From NCBI RefSeq assembly GCF_009669325.1, contig NZ_SZWE01000002.1, positions 496,001 to 560,000 on the forward strand: a DNA stretch of 64,000 nt, read 5' to 3'. Under the pieces are notes generated by a model. It made no database searches. It saw nothing but the letters and a program-made list of their open reading frames with translations, and had not been told where the DNA came from. The stretch comes from Roseovarius bejariae (lineage in GTDB: Bacteria > Pseudomonadota > Alphaproteobacteria > Rhodobacterales > Rhodobacteraceae). Made by a program: the position numbers and the translations under genes. Positions 29,898 to 39,360 of this stretch are shown here, one piece after another. Each line of letters opens with the position of its first letter. Within the stretch, counting starts at the first letter, position 1.

Positions 29898-30592
29898 GTG
29901 CGGATAAGCCCCACGAGGCGCCCCTGCACCTTGACCTTTTCCTCGGGCAGCACGCGGGTTTCATAGGCCGGGTTGGCCGCCTCCAGCGCGATGGCATTGC
30001 CCTTGCGGAAGAATTTCTTGAGCGTCGCCTCGTGATCTTCGACCAAGGCCACGACGATGTCGCCATTATCGGCGGTCTTGGTTTCGCGGATCACCACGAT
30101 GTCGCCATCGTTGATGCCCGCCTCGATCATCGAGTCGCCCTTGACCTCGAGCGCGTAATGATCGCCCTGACCGCCCAGCATGGAGTGCGGGACCGCCACG
30201 TTATGGCTGACCTGCGCGATGGCCTCGATGGGCACACCGGCGGCGATGCGGCCCATGACGGGCAGTTCCATGGCGCCCGCCACTTCGACGGGAAGGGCAT
30301 TGGCAGGTTGGCCCGCGTCGGGCTTTTCGCCCTCGATCACCCGGGGGGTAAAGCCGTGGCTCGCCTCGCCGCCCATGCTTTCGGGCAGCTTGATGATTTC
30401 CAGCGCGCGGGCCCGATGCGCCAGCCGCCGGATAAAGCCGCGTTCTTCCAGCGCGGTGATCAGGCGGTGGATGCCGGATTTTGACCGCAGGTCGAGCGCC
30501 TCTTTCATTTCGTCAAAGCTGGGCGGGACGCCGTCACGCTGCACGCGGGCATGGATGAATTCCAGCAGGTCCAGTTGTTTCTTGGTGAGCAT
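29891..30592 (-). CDS. lexA: LexA repressor
   Basis: SOS-response repressor and self-cleaving protease, 233 residues. The winged helix DNA-binding domain spans about 1-65 ([21 protein letters not shown]). The cleavage site is Ala118-Gly119 in GRIAAGVPI. The catalytic dyad is Ser154 (KGDSMIEAG) and Lys192 (EATLKKFF). The start at 30592 ([13 protein letters not shown]) is the family N-terminus. A GTTC-N7-GTTC site 35 bp upstream indicates autoregulation. moeA lies upstream on the same strand, separated by an intergenic repeat. Confidence 0.98.
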   Translation of the reverse strand: MLTKKQLDLLEFIHARVQRDGVPPSFDEMKEALDLRSKSGIHRLITALEERGFIRRLAHRARALEIIKLPESMGGEASHGFTPRVIEGEKPDAGQPANALPVEVAGAMELPVMGRIAAGVPIEAIAQVSHNVAVPHSMLGGQGDHYALEVKGDSMIEAGINDGDIVVIRETKTADNGDIVVALVEDHEATLKKFFRKGNAIALEAANPAYETRVLPEEKVKVQGRLVGLIRTY

Positions 30593-30626
30593 GATACACT
30601 CCCTCCGAGAACATGCATTTCTTTTT

Positions 30627-30641
30627 GTTCTACGCATGTTC
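30627..30641. promoter_or_regulatory. LexA box (GTTC-N7-GTTC)
   Basis: A perfect match to the alphaproteobacterial SOS box (GTTC TACGCAT GTTC), 35-49 bp upstream of the lexA start codon. It indicates negative autoregulation. Confidence 0.9.
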
Positions 30642-30685
30642 ACGTTTTGTGTCAACCGGTCTGCCCATGATGGATCACGCCCATG

Positions 30686-30764
30686 TTTTCTTCTTTTCTA
30701 AAATATCCCGGGGGAGGCGTTGAAAATCCAAGATTTTCAACGTTGGGGGCAGAGCCCCCCCCCT
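30686..30764 (-). repeat. Three-hairpin intergenic repeat, copy B (lacks the first hairpin)
   Basis: On the minus strand, directly after the moeA stop: GGGGGC-loop-GCCCCC type hairpin, then an 11-bp CGTTGAAAATC/GATTTTCAACG hairpin, then CCCCGGGATATTTT and AGAAAAGAAG. It has the same order and strand relation to the upstream gene as the other copies. Confidence 0.75.
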
Positions 30765-31937
30765 TTACAACGGCAGGTATTGGATGACCTCACCCGCCTT
30801 TCGGGGCGGATCGCCCGCAGGGCGGATCATCAGGGCGTTGGCATTGGCCAGCACGGAAAGAAGCGCGCTGTCCTGGCGAGGTTCGGGGGTGATTTGCCCG
30901 TCGTGGACCTCGGCGCGCATGTAGTGTTCGCGCGGCCCGCTGGCGTCGAGGTCATGGGCCAGCCGGGCCTCGTAGCGGGGGGGCAGGGTTTTGCCCAGTC
31001 CCAGCATGGCGCGGATCATCGGGGCCAGGAAGACATGACCGCAGACCATGGCCGACACGGGATTTCCGGGCAGGCCGACCATGGCGGCCCCGTTCATCCG
31101 GCCCGCCATGAGGGGTTTGCCCGGGCGCATGGCCACCTTGTAGAAGCTGCGTTCCATCCCGAGGCTGGCGGCGACGTCGCCAACAAGGTCATGATCGCCC
31201 ACCGAGGCGCCGCCGATGGTGACCACCAGATCGGCGCCTTGCGCCAGATCGAAACAGGCCTCGAGCGAGGCGCGGTTGTCGCGGGCGATGGGCAGGATGC
31301 GGGCATGGGCCCCGATGCCATCCAGCATGGCCTTGAGGCCATAGGTGTTGGACACGATGATCTGGTCGGGGCCGGGGGTGTCGCCGGGCATGACAAGCTC
31401 GTCTCCGGTGGAAATCAGTGCCACCTGCGGTTTGCGGGTGACCGTGATCTCCGGAATGTTCATCGCCGCCAGAAGGGCGATATCAGTGGCGCGCAGGAGA
31501 CGCGGCGCGCTGACCTCTTGGCCGGATTTGAAATCGGCGCCCATGGGGCGGACGAAGGGATTGTCTTCGAGCGTGTCGGCGATGGTGATCTGATCGCCGT
31601 TGCGGCTGACATCCTCTTGGATCACCACGCGGTCGGCGCCTTGGGGCAGGGGCGCGCCGGTGAAGATACGGGCGGCTTGGCCGGTTTCGACGGTGCCATC
31701 AAGGGCATGACCCGCCGCCGCCTCGCCAATCACGGTGAGGGTTTTGCCGGGCTGTGCATCCTCACCGCGCACCGCATAGCCATCCATCGCAGAGGCCGAA
31801 AAGGGCGGCTGATCGCGGTTGGCCTTGGCCGGGGCCACCATGCAGCGCCCCGCGGCCTCGGCCAGCCCGACCTGTTCGGTGGGCAGGGGCGCGACGAGGG
31901 AAAAGAGGTGGTCGAGGGCCTCGATGACGGTGATCAT
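30765..31937 (-). CDS. moeA: Molybdopterin molybdotransferase
   Basis: Inserts molybdate into adenylylated molybdopterin in the last steps of molybdenum cofactor synthesis; cytoplasmic, 390 residues. Motifs: SAMDGYAVRGEDA near residue 55, RIFTGAPLPQGAD near 100, ISTGDELV near 180, and GLPGNPVSAMVCG near 295. Its start overlaps the stop of the GIY-YIG gene by 4 bp (ATGA). It is separated from moaC only by that gene. Confidence 0.96.
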   Translation of the reverse strand: MITVIEALDHLFSLVAPLPTEQVGLAEAAGRCMVAPAKANRDQPPFSASAMDGYAVRGEDAQPGKTLTVIGEAAAGHALDGTVETGQAARIFTGAPLPQGADRVVIQEDVSRNGDQITIADTLEDNPFVRPMGADFKSGQEVSAPRLLRATDIALLAAMNIPEITVTRKPQVALISTGDELVMPGDTPGPDQIIVSNTYGLKAMLDGIGAHARILPIARDNRASLEACFDLAQGADLVVTIGGASVGDHDLVGDVAASLGMERSFYKVAMRPGKPLMAGRMNGAAMVGLPGNPVSAMVCGHVFLAPMIRAMLGLGKTLPPRYEARLAHDLDASGPREHYMRAEVHDGQITPEPRQDSALLSVLANANALMIRPAGDPPRKAGEVIQYLPL

Positions 31938-32833
31938 TCTTCGGTTACCTTTGCTAGCTGATCTTCTTCCCACTCAGCATAGGTCCGCCTGTCATTGTGT
32001 AGTTTCCATGCGGTTCGGCCGTTTCTCGAACGCCCATTCACCACCGCGCCTGCGGCACTTGGGCTGGAAAAAGCGTAGTCGCGCGTGAACAGCCTATGTT
32101 TGCCGTGCACTTCCAAGACGCCATTTTCGCAAAGCTCGTCAAAGAGAGTGTGGTAGTTCGTTTTGTGTGCGCGGTCTCCCACCCATTCGTTCCGGGCCAA
32201 TGATCCGGCTTGGACAATCCACTCACCATCTTTCAGAACAGCGGTCGCTTTGATCCCGATGCGAGGCGTAGACAGTTCGAAGACAAGGAGCGACGCATCA
32301 TTGGCTTTCGCTGGCTCTGAAGTCGGGCGGGATTTATCCATGAAGATATCGACACGGATTGCAGGCAGGACCATGCGAAGCGTATCCAGAAAGGATTCCA
32401 TATTGGCCTGGTCCGCCTCGGAAAGGCTGCTTCTAGGGGGGATGTTTCCATTGTCCAAAGCTGTGGCTTTGACGCCATCCGCGATTTCGACAAGGCGAGA
32501 CTCTAGATATTTGACATGCGCCTTGTGAAGGTTGTTAGCGGCAGAGGTGATCAGCACGGCGGTTTCCCACCAGTCTTTCTTTTTGGCGTGGTCTCGCATC
32601 CGTTCGCCAAGGTCCTCGGCTTCGCCGATATAAGCCAGTGCATTGCCATCTCGTTCTCCGAGGAGGACATAAACCCCGGTGAATGCGGCTTGCTCACGCG
32701 TTAGGGCGTCTTTCAACTGGGTCCGGGGAGCACGCAGGACATGGCCCGTCCAATTAAAGACCTCGGCGGTCAGCATCCCGTCGGGGCGGCCGTCGATAAA
32801 GAACAATTGAAGCGAGCGGCCTTTGATGCTCAT
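31934..32833 (-). CDS. GIY-YIG nuclease-like protein with DUF4357 domain
   Basis: A 299-residue protein with a GIY-YIG-type domain (about 50-125): GVYVLLG at 53-59, [12 protein letters not shown] at 68-79 and a conserved Glu111 in KYLESRL. This arrangement would support metal-dependent DNA cleavage. The C-terminal part (about 240-290, [23 protein letters not shown]) matches DUF4357, a common partner of GIY-YIG domains. Sequence in this gene is visibly less GC-rich than its neighbours. It lies between moaC and moeA and shares 4-bp ATGA overlaps with both, so it is inserted without breaking translational coupling. The role is unknown; a DNA-binding or restriction-related nuclease is possible, and a link to molybdenum cofactor synthesis is not implied by the domains. 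Confidence 0.85.
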   Translation of the reverse strand: MSIKGRSLQLFFIDGRPDGMLTAEVFNWTGHVLRAPRTQLKDALTREQAAFTGVYVLLGERDGNALAYIGEAEDLGERMRDHAKKKDWWETAVLITSAANNLHKAHVKYLESRLVEIADGVKATALDNGNIPPRSSLSEADQANMESFLDTLRMVLPAIRVDIFMDKSRPTSEPAKANDASLLVFELSTPRIGIKATAVLKDGEWIVQAGSLARNEWVGDRAHKTNYHTLFDELCENGVLEVHGKHRLFTRDYAFSSPSAAGAVVNGRSRNGRTAWKLHNDRRTYAEWEEDQLAKVTEE

Positions 32834-33306
32834 GTCGCCTCGTAGCGGCCGGATTTGCCGCCGTCTTTCAGAAGCACGCGGATGCCGCCGATTTTCATGG
32901 CCTTGTCCACGGCCTTGGCCATGTCATAGACCGTGAGGCAGGCGGTGCTGACGGCGGTGAGGGCTTCCATTTCGACCCCGGTTTGGCCGGTGGTTTTCAC
33001 GGTGCCTTCCACCCGCACGCCGGGCAGGTCGGGATCGAGGGTGAGCTCCACGGTGACCTTGGTGACGGGCAGGGGGTGGCAAAGCGGAATGAGATCGGGG
33101 GTTTTCTTGGCCCCCATGATACCCGCAAGCCGGGCCACCGAGAGGACATCGCCCTTCTTGGCGCGGCCTTCGGCGATGATGTCATAGGTGTCGCGGGCCA
33201 TGCGGATATGGCCCTCGGCCACGGCCACCCGAGCGGTCACGTCCTTGTCGGACACATCGACCATATGGGCATCGCCCTTGCCATCGAAATGCGTGAGGTC
33301 GGACAT
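32830..33306 (-). CDS. moaC: Cyclic pyranopterin monophosphate synthase
   Basis: Converts the MoaA product to cyclic pyranopterin monophosphate, the first stable intermediate of molybdenum cofactor synthesis. The 158-residue protein contains the family motifs [33 protein letters not shown] and the C-terminal GGKSG. The start is one base from the trpC stop and the stop overlaps the next gene by 4 bp, so the trp and moa genes form one operon. moaA is not in the window. Confidence 0.97.
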   Translation of the reverse strand: MSDLTHFDGKGDAHMVDVSDKDVTARVAVAEGHIRMARDTYDIIAEGRAKKGDVLSVARLAGIMGAKKTPDLIPLCHPLPVTKVTVELTLDPDLPGVRVEGTVKTTGQTGVEMEALTAVSTACLTVYDMAKAVDKAMKIGGIRVLLKDGGKSGRYEAT

Positions 33307-33307
33307 G

Positions 33308-34123
33308 TCACATGCCCCCGGCGGTCAGCGGGTTGGCCAGAAGGGTGCGGGTGGCCAAGGCCACGTCCTCGGCGCGCATGAGGGATTCACCGATCAGGAA
33401 CGACCGCGCGCCGTAGCGCGCCATCTCGGACAGATCCTCTGGCGTGTTCAGCCCGCTTTCGCAGACGATCATCCGGTCGGGTGGCACCCGTTTGGCCAGT
33501 TGCCGGGTGGTGTCGAGGGTGGTTTCGAAGGTGTTGAGATTGCGGTTGTTAATGCCGATCATGCGGGATTTGAGTGCACTGGCGCGGTCCAGTTCTTCGC
33601 GGTTGTGCACCTCGATCAGGGCATCCATGCCCCAGCTTTCGGCGGCGTCTTCCAGTTCGGCGGCCTGTGCATCGCTGACGCTGGCCATGATGATCAGGAT
33701 GCAGTCGGCCCCCCAGGCCCGGGCCTCGGCCACCTGATAGGGGTCATACATGAAATCCTTGCGCAGCACCGGCAGGTCACAGGCGGCGCGGGCCTGTTGT
33801 AGGAATTCAGGTGCGCCTTGGAAGCTGGGCGTGTCGGTCAGAACCGACAGGCAGGTGGCCCCGCCCTCGGCATAGGCGCGGGCCAGGTCAGCGGGCTCGA
33901 AATCTTCGCGGATGAGCCCCTTGGAGGGGCTGGCCTTCTTGATTTCGGCAATCAGGCCGTAGCCCTGTTTGGAGGCTTGCAGAAGCGCGTCGGCAAAGGG
34001 GCGGACGTGGTCGGCCTCTCTTGCCTCGGCCTCGATCACATCGAGGGGGCGTTCGGCCTTGGCGGCCTCGATCTCTTCCAGTTTATAGGCTTTGATTTTC
34101 TCAAGGATGGTGGGAGTGGTCAT
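33308..34123 (-). CDS. trpC: Indole-3-glycerol phosphate synthase
   Basis: Closes the indole ring in tryptophan synthesis (CdRP to indole-3-glycerol phosphate). The 271-residue TIM-barrel protein shows the early [15 protein letters not shown], the middle [13 protein letters not shown] and the later [12 protein letters not shown] and ESGLNTPED motifs. It is monofunctional, with no fused trpF. It overlaps trpD by 4 bp. Confidence 0.97.
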   Translation of the reverse strand: MTTPTILEKIKAYKLEEIEAAKAERPLDVIEAEAREADHVRPFADALLQASKQGYGLIAEIKKASPSKGLIREDFEPADLARAYAEGGATCLSVLTDTPSFQGAPEFLQQARAACDLPVLRKDFMYDPYQVAEARAWGADCILIIMASVSDAQAAELEDAAESWGMDALIEVHNREELDRASALKSRMIGINNRNLNTFETTLDTTRQLAKRVPPDRMIVCESGLNTPEDLSEMARYGARSFLIGESLMRAEDVALATRTLLANPLTAGGM

Positions 34124-35142
34124 GCGGCCTCCGTCGTGATGCGGGCGAGCGTTTGGATGCTGGACAGCGCGGCGCCGCTGTCGATGCTTTCGGATGCGCG
34201 GGCGACGCCCTCTTTGAGGTCGGATGTCTGACCGGCCACCACGAGGGCGGCAGCGGCGTTGAGCAGAACCGCGTCGCGATAGGCCCCGGGCGCACCTTCC
34301 AGCAGGGCGCGGAAGGCTTTGCCATTCTCTTCGGGCGTGCCGCCGATGATCGACTCGAAAGGGTGGACGGGCAGGCCGAAATCCTCGGGGTGCATTTCGG
34401 CGTCGGTGACATCGCCGTTTTCACCCAGTTGAGCGACCCAAGTGGTGCCGGTGATGGTCATTTCGTCGGTACCGTCCGAGCCATGCACGAGCCATGCCTT
34501 TTCAGCCCCCAACTGCCCCAAGGTTTCGGCCATGGGGTAGATGAGATCGCGGGAAAAGGCCCCGGTCAATTGGCGCTTGACCCCTGCCGGGTTGGTGAGC
34601 GGCCCCAGAATATTGAAGATCGTCCGGGTGCCCAGTTCGGCGCGGACCGGCCCGACATGGGCCATGGCCGGATGGTGCATGGGGGCCATCATGAAGGCGA
34701 TTCCGGCCTGTTCCAGCGCGCGTTCCACCACACCGGCCCCGACCATGACGTTGACGCCCATTTGCGTCAGCGCATCCGCGGCCCCGGATTTGGAGCTGAG
34801 GTTGCGGTTGCCATGCTTGGCCACGGGCACACCCGCGCCCGCCACGACGAAGGCCGTGGCTGTCGAGATATTCAGCGTGCCCTTGCCATCGCCACCGGTG
34901 CCGACGATGTCGATCGCGCCTTCGGGCGCGCGCACCTTGTTGCACTTGGATCGCATGACAGCGGCGGCGGCGGCATATTCATCCACGGTTTCGCCGCGTG
35001 TCCGCAGCGCCATGAGGAAGCCGCCCATCTGGGCCGGGGTCGCCTCGCCCTCGAACAGCGCGGCGAAGGCGGTTTCGGCCTCGGCGCGGGTGAGCGGGCG
35101 TTCGGCGGCGGTGCCGATCAGGGGTTTGAGCGCGTCACTCAT
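34120..35142 (-). CDS. trpD: Anthranilate phosphoribosyltransferase
   Basis: Transfers phosphoribose to anthranilate in tryptophan synthesis. The 340-residue protein has the PRPP-binding loop [14 protein letters not shown] near residue 82, then [17 protein letters not shown] near 108. Overlaps of 4 bp on both sides couple it with trpG and trpC. Confidence 0.97.
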   Translation of the reverse strand: MSDALKPLIGTAAERPLTRAEAETAFAALFEGEATPAQMGGFLMALRTRGETVDEYAAAAAVMRSKCNKVRAPEGAIDIVGTGGDGKGTLNISTATAFVVAGAGVPVAKHGNRNLSSKSGAADALTQMGVNVMVGAGVVERALEQAGIAFMMAPMHHPAMAHVGPVRAELGTRTIFNILGPLTNPAGVKRQLTGAFSRDLIYPMAETLGQLGAEKAWLVHGSDGTDEMTITGTTWVAQLGENGDVTDAEMHPEDFGLPVHPFESIIGGTPEENGKAFRALLEGAPGAYRDAVLLNAAAALVVAGQTSDLKEGVARASESIDSGAALSSIQTLARITTEAA

Positions 35143-35720
35143 GCGGGCACCTTCATGGTGTTGAGGAAGTTTTGCAACAGGGCGTGGCCGTGTTCGGAGG
35201 CGATGGATTCGGGATGGAACTGCACCCCTTCGATGGGCAACTCGCGGTGTTTGAGGCCCATGATGGTGCCATCTTCAAGCTCGGCGGTGATCTCAAGCAC
35301 CTCGGGGCAGCTTTCGCGTTCGACCACCAGAGAGTGATAGCGCGTGGCGTCGAAAGGCGAGGGCAGTCCGGCAAAGACGCCTTTGCCGGTGTGGCGGACC
35401 TGACCCATCTTGCCATGCACGATCTCGGAATGGCGCACCACCTTGCCGCCGAAGGCCTGCCCGATGGTTTGATGCCCGAGGCAAACCCCCAAGAGCGGGG
35501 TTTTGGTTTCTGCCGCGGCCTCGGTCAGGGCAAGGCAGATGCCCGCCTGATCGGGGTCGCAGGGCCCGGGACTGAGCAGGATACCGGCGGGGTTCATCGC
35601 CATGGCCTCCTGCACATCGAGGGCGTCGTTGCGGCGGACCACCACATCGGCCCCCAGTTCGCCCACGTAATGGACGAGGTTATATGTGAAACTGTCGTAG
35701 TTATCGATTAGCAGCAGCAT
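35139..35720 (-). CDS. trpG: Anthranilate synthase component II (glutamine amidotransferase)
   Basis: Supplies ammonia from glutamine to anthranilate synthase (TrpE) and possibly to aminodeoxychorismate synthase. The 193-residue class I amidotransferase has catalytic Cys80 (GVCLGHQ) and the His169/Glu171 pair ([11 protein letters not shown]). It is the first gene of the trpGDC-moaC-orf-moeA run. trpE is not adjacent on the downstream side and would have to lie elsewhere. Confidence 0.96.
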   Translation of the reverse strand: MLLLIDNYDSFTYNLVHYVGELGADVVVRRNDALDVQEAMAMNPAGILLSPGPCDPDQAGICLALTEAAAETKTPLLGVCLGHQTIGQAFGGKVVRHSEIVHGKMGQVRHTGKGVFAGLPSPFDATRYHSLVVERESCPEVLEITAELEDGTIMGLKHRELPIEGVQFHPESIASEHGHALLQNFLNTMKVPA

Positions 35721-35848
35721 CTTGCCCGAACTCCGTGCAGAATGGGGGGTGGAGGCCCGGCCCCCGGTCGCGGTATACTTGTTCAGTCTTGCGCGGAAGC
35801 GTCAAGGGGCGCATAGGTTAGAAAACGGGCAAATCAGGGGGCAAAGCA

Positions 35849-37228
35849 GTGGCACGTGGGATTTTCTCGGGATTTATCGTCGGGGGCGTGGTGTCCGGTG
35901 CGATACTTGGTGCGGCGTCGCTAATGAGCGAGGTGCCGGGGGCGGCCCCGCCGGAGGCGACGGCACTGGATGTGCCAGCGGGGTCGGAATTCGACCCGTC
36001 GCGCGAGGACCGTGAAGCAGAGTTGCCCGAGGTCGAGAAGACGCCCGAGGCCGGAGAGGCCCCGAAGGTGAGTGCGCCGGAGCCCGATGACCTGTCATCG
36101 CTTGAAGGGGCGGATACAAGCCCGGCGGCACAGCCAGAGGCCGGTGCAGCGGAAGGGACCTTGCCCGCACCCGAAGCGGGTGATGACAGTTCGGGGGTCG
36201 CCGTCGACAGCGATAGTCCCGTCTTGCCCAGCCCGCAGTCCATGGCGCCCGAGGCCCCGGCGGGAGAAGAGGATTTGTCGATCTCGACCGACCCGGCGCA
36301 GCCGCAACAGCCCGAGGCCGAAGGCTCGGCCTTTCCGTCCAAGGACGAGGGAGCGGCAACTGAGGATACCGCGGAAGACCCCATGCAAGAGGAGGGTGAC
36401 CTTTCGGAAGATGGCGCCGAGGCGGAAGACGGCACCTCTGAAGGCACCATCGGGGACATGGCGGAAGGGGTGACCACCAACCGCCTTCCCGCGGTGGGGC
36501 AGGATGCCCCCGAAGAAGACGCCCCGGACGAGATGGCACCTGCGGCACAAGATCTGCCCCCGCTTGAGCAATTCGCCGCAGAATTCGAAAACCCGGAGGG
36601 CAAGCCGCTTATGTCGATTGTCCTTATCGACGATGGCTCCAGCCCCATCGGATTCGATGCGCTGTCGAGTTTTCCCTACCCCCTGAGCTTCGCGGTTGAC
36701 GCCGATTGGCCGGGCGCGAAGGCGGCGGCGGCGAAGTATCGCGCGGCGGGATTCGAGGTGCTGGCGATGGCGGATTTGCCGGAGGGAGCCGCTGCGGCGG
36801 ACACGGAAGTGGCGATGCAGGCCTATCTGGAGGCAGTGCCCGAGGCGGTGGCCATACTTGAGGGCACCGAGAGCGGCTTGCAAAGCAGCCGCGAGGCGGC
36901 CGAGCAATTGGCGCCTATTTTGCTGGACAGCGGGCATGGCATCGTCATGCACCCCAAGGGCCTGAACACGGCGCAAAAACTTCTTTCGCGTGAGGGGGTT
37001 AAGGCGGCGACCGTCTTCCGCGATTTCGATGCCAAGGGGCAGGAGGCCACGGTTATTCGCCGGTTTCTGGATCAGGCGGCGTTCAAGGCCGGACAGGAGG
37101 AGGGTGGCGTCATCATGCTGGGCCGGATGCGGGCCGAGACGGTGAGCGCGCTGCTTCTATGGGGGCTACAGGACCGGGCGAGCCGTGTTGCGCTTGCCCC
37201 CGTTTCCGCGGTTCTCAGGGCGGAATAA
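35849..37228 (+). CDS. Divergent polysaccharide deacetylase family protein
   Basis: A 459-residue envelope protein of the divergent polysaccharide deacetylase family (DUF610/YibQ-like). An N-terminal signal or anchor (about residues 5-27) is followed by a long acidic, Pro/Ala/Glu-rich linker (about 30-240) and a compact deacetylase-like domain (about 245-459) starting MSIVLIDDGSSPIGFDAL. The linker looks disordered and probably spans the periplasm or wall. The start is GTG at 35849. Members of this family lack a complete metal triad, so catalysis is uncertain. It is divergent from trpG. Confidence 0.8.
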   Translation: MARGIFSGFIVGGVVSGAILGAASLMSEVPGAAPPEATALDVPAGSEFDPSREDREAELPEVEKTPEAGEAPKVSAPEPDDLSSLEGADTSPAAQPEAGAAEGTLPAPEAGDDSSGVAVDSDSPVLPSPQSMAPEAPAGEEDLSISTDPAQPQQPEAEGSAFPSKDEGAATEDTAEDPMQEEGDLSEDGAEAEDGTSEGTIGDMAEGVTTNRLPAVGQDAPEEDAPDEMAPAAQDLPPLEQFAAEFENPEGKPLMSIVLIDDGSSPIGFDALSSFPYPLSFAVDADWPGAKAAAAKYRAAGFEVLAMADLPEGAAAADTEVAMQAYLEAVPEAVAILEGTESGLQSSREAAEQLAPILLDSGHGIVMHPKGLNTAQKLLSREGVKAATVFRDFDAKGQEATVIRRFLDQAAFKAGQEEGGVIMLGRMRAETVSALLLWGLQDRASRVALAPVSAVLRAE

Positions 37229-37312
37229 GCCAGTCTGTCAAACGTCGGTATTGTGTCGGTCTTGCGTCGGTGGAGAGCGTGCAAAGCTTGCGGCGCGCTT
37301 TTGGGTTATTCG

Positions 37313-37347
37313 GGCCTCCGGCGGGAGTATTTTGCGAAAGATGAAGG
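37313..37347 (+). repeat. Degenerate tail of the intergenic repeat, copy E
   Basis: The sequence CCTCCGGCGGGAGTATTTTG, followed by CGAAAGATGAAG, resembles the tail of the three-hairpin element (CCCCCCAGGATATTTTT, then GAAAAGAAGAAG). It lies 3' of a plus-strand gene in the same orientation as the others. Confidence 0.5.
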
Positions 37348-37408
37348 GGGTGGGGCTTTTCAGTTTCGGGCCGGTTGCGTATGAGGCGGCAGAAATTGGA
37401 GACCCGTG

Positions 37409-38155
37409 ATGCCCTCAGAGACCCCGCAACCCGCTTTCGTGCTTGTGCGCCCGCAGATGGGCGAGAACATCGGCGCCGCCGCGCGGGCGATGTGGAATTT
37501 CGGTTTGGACCGGATGCGGGTGGTGGCGCCGCGCGATGGCTGGCCAAACCAGAAGGCGGTGGCCATGGCCAGTGGTGCGGGGCGGCTTCTGGATGAGGCG
37601 CAAATTCGCACGGATGTGGCCGAGGCGGTGGGCGATTGTCATTTCGTCTTTGCCACGACGGCGCGGGCGCGGGGGCTGACCAAGCCGGTTTATAGCCCCG
37701 AGGGCGCGATGGCAGAGGCTGCCGAGAGGATCGCGCAGGGTCAGAAAGTGGCCGTCATGTTCGGGCCCGAGCGGGCGGGATTGGAGAACGACGATGTGGC
37801 AAAGGCCAACGCCATCATCAACGTGCCGGTGAACCCGGAATTCGCCAGTCTCAATCTTGCGCAATGCGTTCTGTTGACGGCCTATGAATGGCGGCGTGCA
37901 CAGGGCAATATCGAGGCACGCCGGGTGGATATGGCCAAGGCCGATTGGGCCGAGCAGATCGAGATCGAAAAACTGTCGGATCATTACGAGGCGCGTTTGG
38001 GCGAGGCGGGTTTTTTCTTCCCTGAGCACAAGGCCGAGGGCATGAAGATCAACCTGCGCAACATGTGGTCACGGATGCCCTTGACGCGCGCCGATGTGCA
38101 GATGTTGCACGGTGTCCTGCGGCAGATGGTCCGTTGGAAAGAGCGCGGCGACTGA
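37409..38155 (+). CDS. trmJ: SpoU/TrmH-type RNA methyltransferase (TrmJ-like)
   Basis: An S-adenosylmethionine-dependent 2'-O-methyltransferase of the SPOUT class, 248 residues, probably modifying tRNA (TrmJ) in the cytoplasm. The three trefoil-knot motifs are visible: RPQMGENIGAAARAMWNFG near residue 14, VMFGPERAGLENDD near 115, and NPEFASLNLAQCVLLTAYE near 140. The C-terminal extension (about 170-248) matches TrmJ rather than short TrmL. GTG at 37406 is an equally possible start one codon earlier. Confidence 0.9.
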   Translation: MPSETPQPAFVLVRPQMGENIGAAARAMWNFGLDRMRVVAPRDGWPNQKAVAMASGAGRLLDEAQIRTDVAEAVGDCHFVFATTARARGLTKPVYSPEGAMAEAAERIAQGQKVAVMFGPERAGLENDDVAKANAIINVPVNPEFASLNLAQCVLLTAYEWRRAQGNIEARRVDMAKADWAEQIEIEKLSDHYEARLGEAGFFFPEHKAEGMKINLRNMWSRMPLTRADVQMLHGVLRQMVRWKERGD

Positions 38156-38216
38156 GGTCGCTTGAAGGGGCGTGCGGGGCGCACTACTGTTTCGGCGCAG
38201 CAGATAGAGGGCGAAC

Positions 38217-39356
38217 ATGTCAGGCAAGCGCAGCATTTTCGAAGAGGTTGGCGAGGGCGAGGTCAAGCGTGGGGTCCCCAAGGGGGGGATGATCGACTCG
38301 GGCCGCCGGGGCGCGCGGGGCGCGATCCGCATATGGTTAATGATGCTTTTTGCCTTGGTGGTGGTGATGATCGCCGTGGGTGGTTTGACGCGGCTGACAG
38401 ATAGCGGGCTAAGCATTACCGAATGGAAACCCGTGGCCGGGGCCTTGCCGCCGATGGGTGCAGAGGCTTGGGCCGAGGAGTTCGACAAGTACCGCTCCAT
38501 TCCCGAATACCAGTTGCAGAACAAGGGCATGAGCCTGTCGGAGTTCCAGTTCATCTATTGGTGGGAATGGGGCCATCGGCAGTTGGGCCGGGTGATCGGC
38601 CTGGTCTGGGCCGTCGGCTTCTTTGGCTTCTTGGTGACGCTTAAAATTCCGCCGGGCTGGACCAAGCGGTTGTTCCTTTTGGGCGTGCTTGGGGGCGCGC
38701 AGGGCGCGATTGGCTGGTGGATGGTATCCTCGGGTCTGGAAGGTGAGATGTTGGATGTGGCGAGCTATCGGTTGGCCACGCACCTTGGGCTGGCCTTTGT
38801 CATCCTTGGCTTCATTGCATGGTATGCCATGTTGCTGGGCCGTGAGGAGCGCGAGTTGATGCAGGCGCGGCGCGCGCGGGAAGCCAAGCTGTTCGGGCTT
38901 GGCACCGGGTGGCTGCATTTTGCCTTTCTGCAAATCCTGATCGGCGCGCTTGTGGCCGGGATCGATGCCGGGCGGAGCTATACCGATTGGCCGCTGATGG
39001 CCGGGGGCTTTTTGCCGCCTGATTTCTGGATACCCGAGTTGGGTTTGCGAAACTTCTTCGAGAATCCCGGACTGGTTCAGTTCATCCATCGGATGACCGG
39101 GTATCTACTGTTGGCATTCGGGGTCATGGTGTGGCTCAAGGGCCGGCGCAGCGCCCATGCGGCAACGCGGGCGGCGTTCTCGGCGGCGTTCATCGCGCTG
39201 TCTGCGCAGGTGGTTCTGGGCATCGTGACGGTGCGTTATGTCGCCGCGTGGCAAGTGGCGATTGTCCATCAGATCATGGCGGTCGTTCTATGGGTCCTGA
39301 TCCTGCGAGCGCGGTTCCTTGCGCAATATCCGCGCGCGCAATCGGTAAGAGGGTAA
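38217..39356 (+). CDS. ctaA: Heme A synthase
   Basis: Oxidises the C8 methyl of heme O to give heme A for aa3-type cytochrome oxidase; inner membrane, 379 residues. About eight membrane segments are seen. The first (about 38-58, IWLMMLFALVVVMIAVGGL) leads into TRLTDSGLSITEWKPV, the Cox15/CtaA signature. Conserved histidines lie in EWGHRQLGR and later in FIHRMTGY and IVHQIMAV. The length fits the alphaproteobacterial/mitochondrial type. The M32 peptidase gene follows 4 bp downstream. Confidence 0.96.
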   Translation: MSGKRSIFEEVGEGEVKRGVPKGGMIDSGRRGARGAIRIWLMMLFALVVVMIAVGGLTRLTDSGLSITEWKPVAGALPPMGAEAWAEEFDKYRSIPEYQLQNKGMSLSEFQFIYWWEWGHRQLGRVIGLVWAVGFFGFLVTLKIPPGWTKRLFLLGVLGGAQGAIGWWMVSSGLEGEMLDVASYRLATHLGLAFVILGFIAWYAMLLGREERELMQARRAREAKLFGLGTGWLHFAFLQILIGALVAGIDAGRSYTDWPLMAGGFLPPDFWIPELGLRNFFENPGLVQFIHRMTGYLLLAFGVMVWLKGRRSAHAATRAAFSAAFIALSAQVVLGIVTVRYVAAWQVAIVHQIMAVVLWVLILRARFLAQYPRAQSVRG

Positions 39357-39360
39357 AAAC

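Noticed and set aside
35722-36015. 97-codon plus-strand frame upstream of the deacetylase-like gene
   Set aside because: It lies in a different frame from the deacetylase, has no ribosome site, and overlaps the true gene start.
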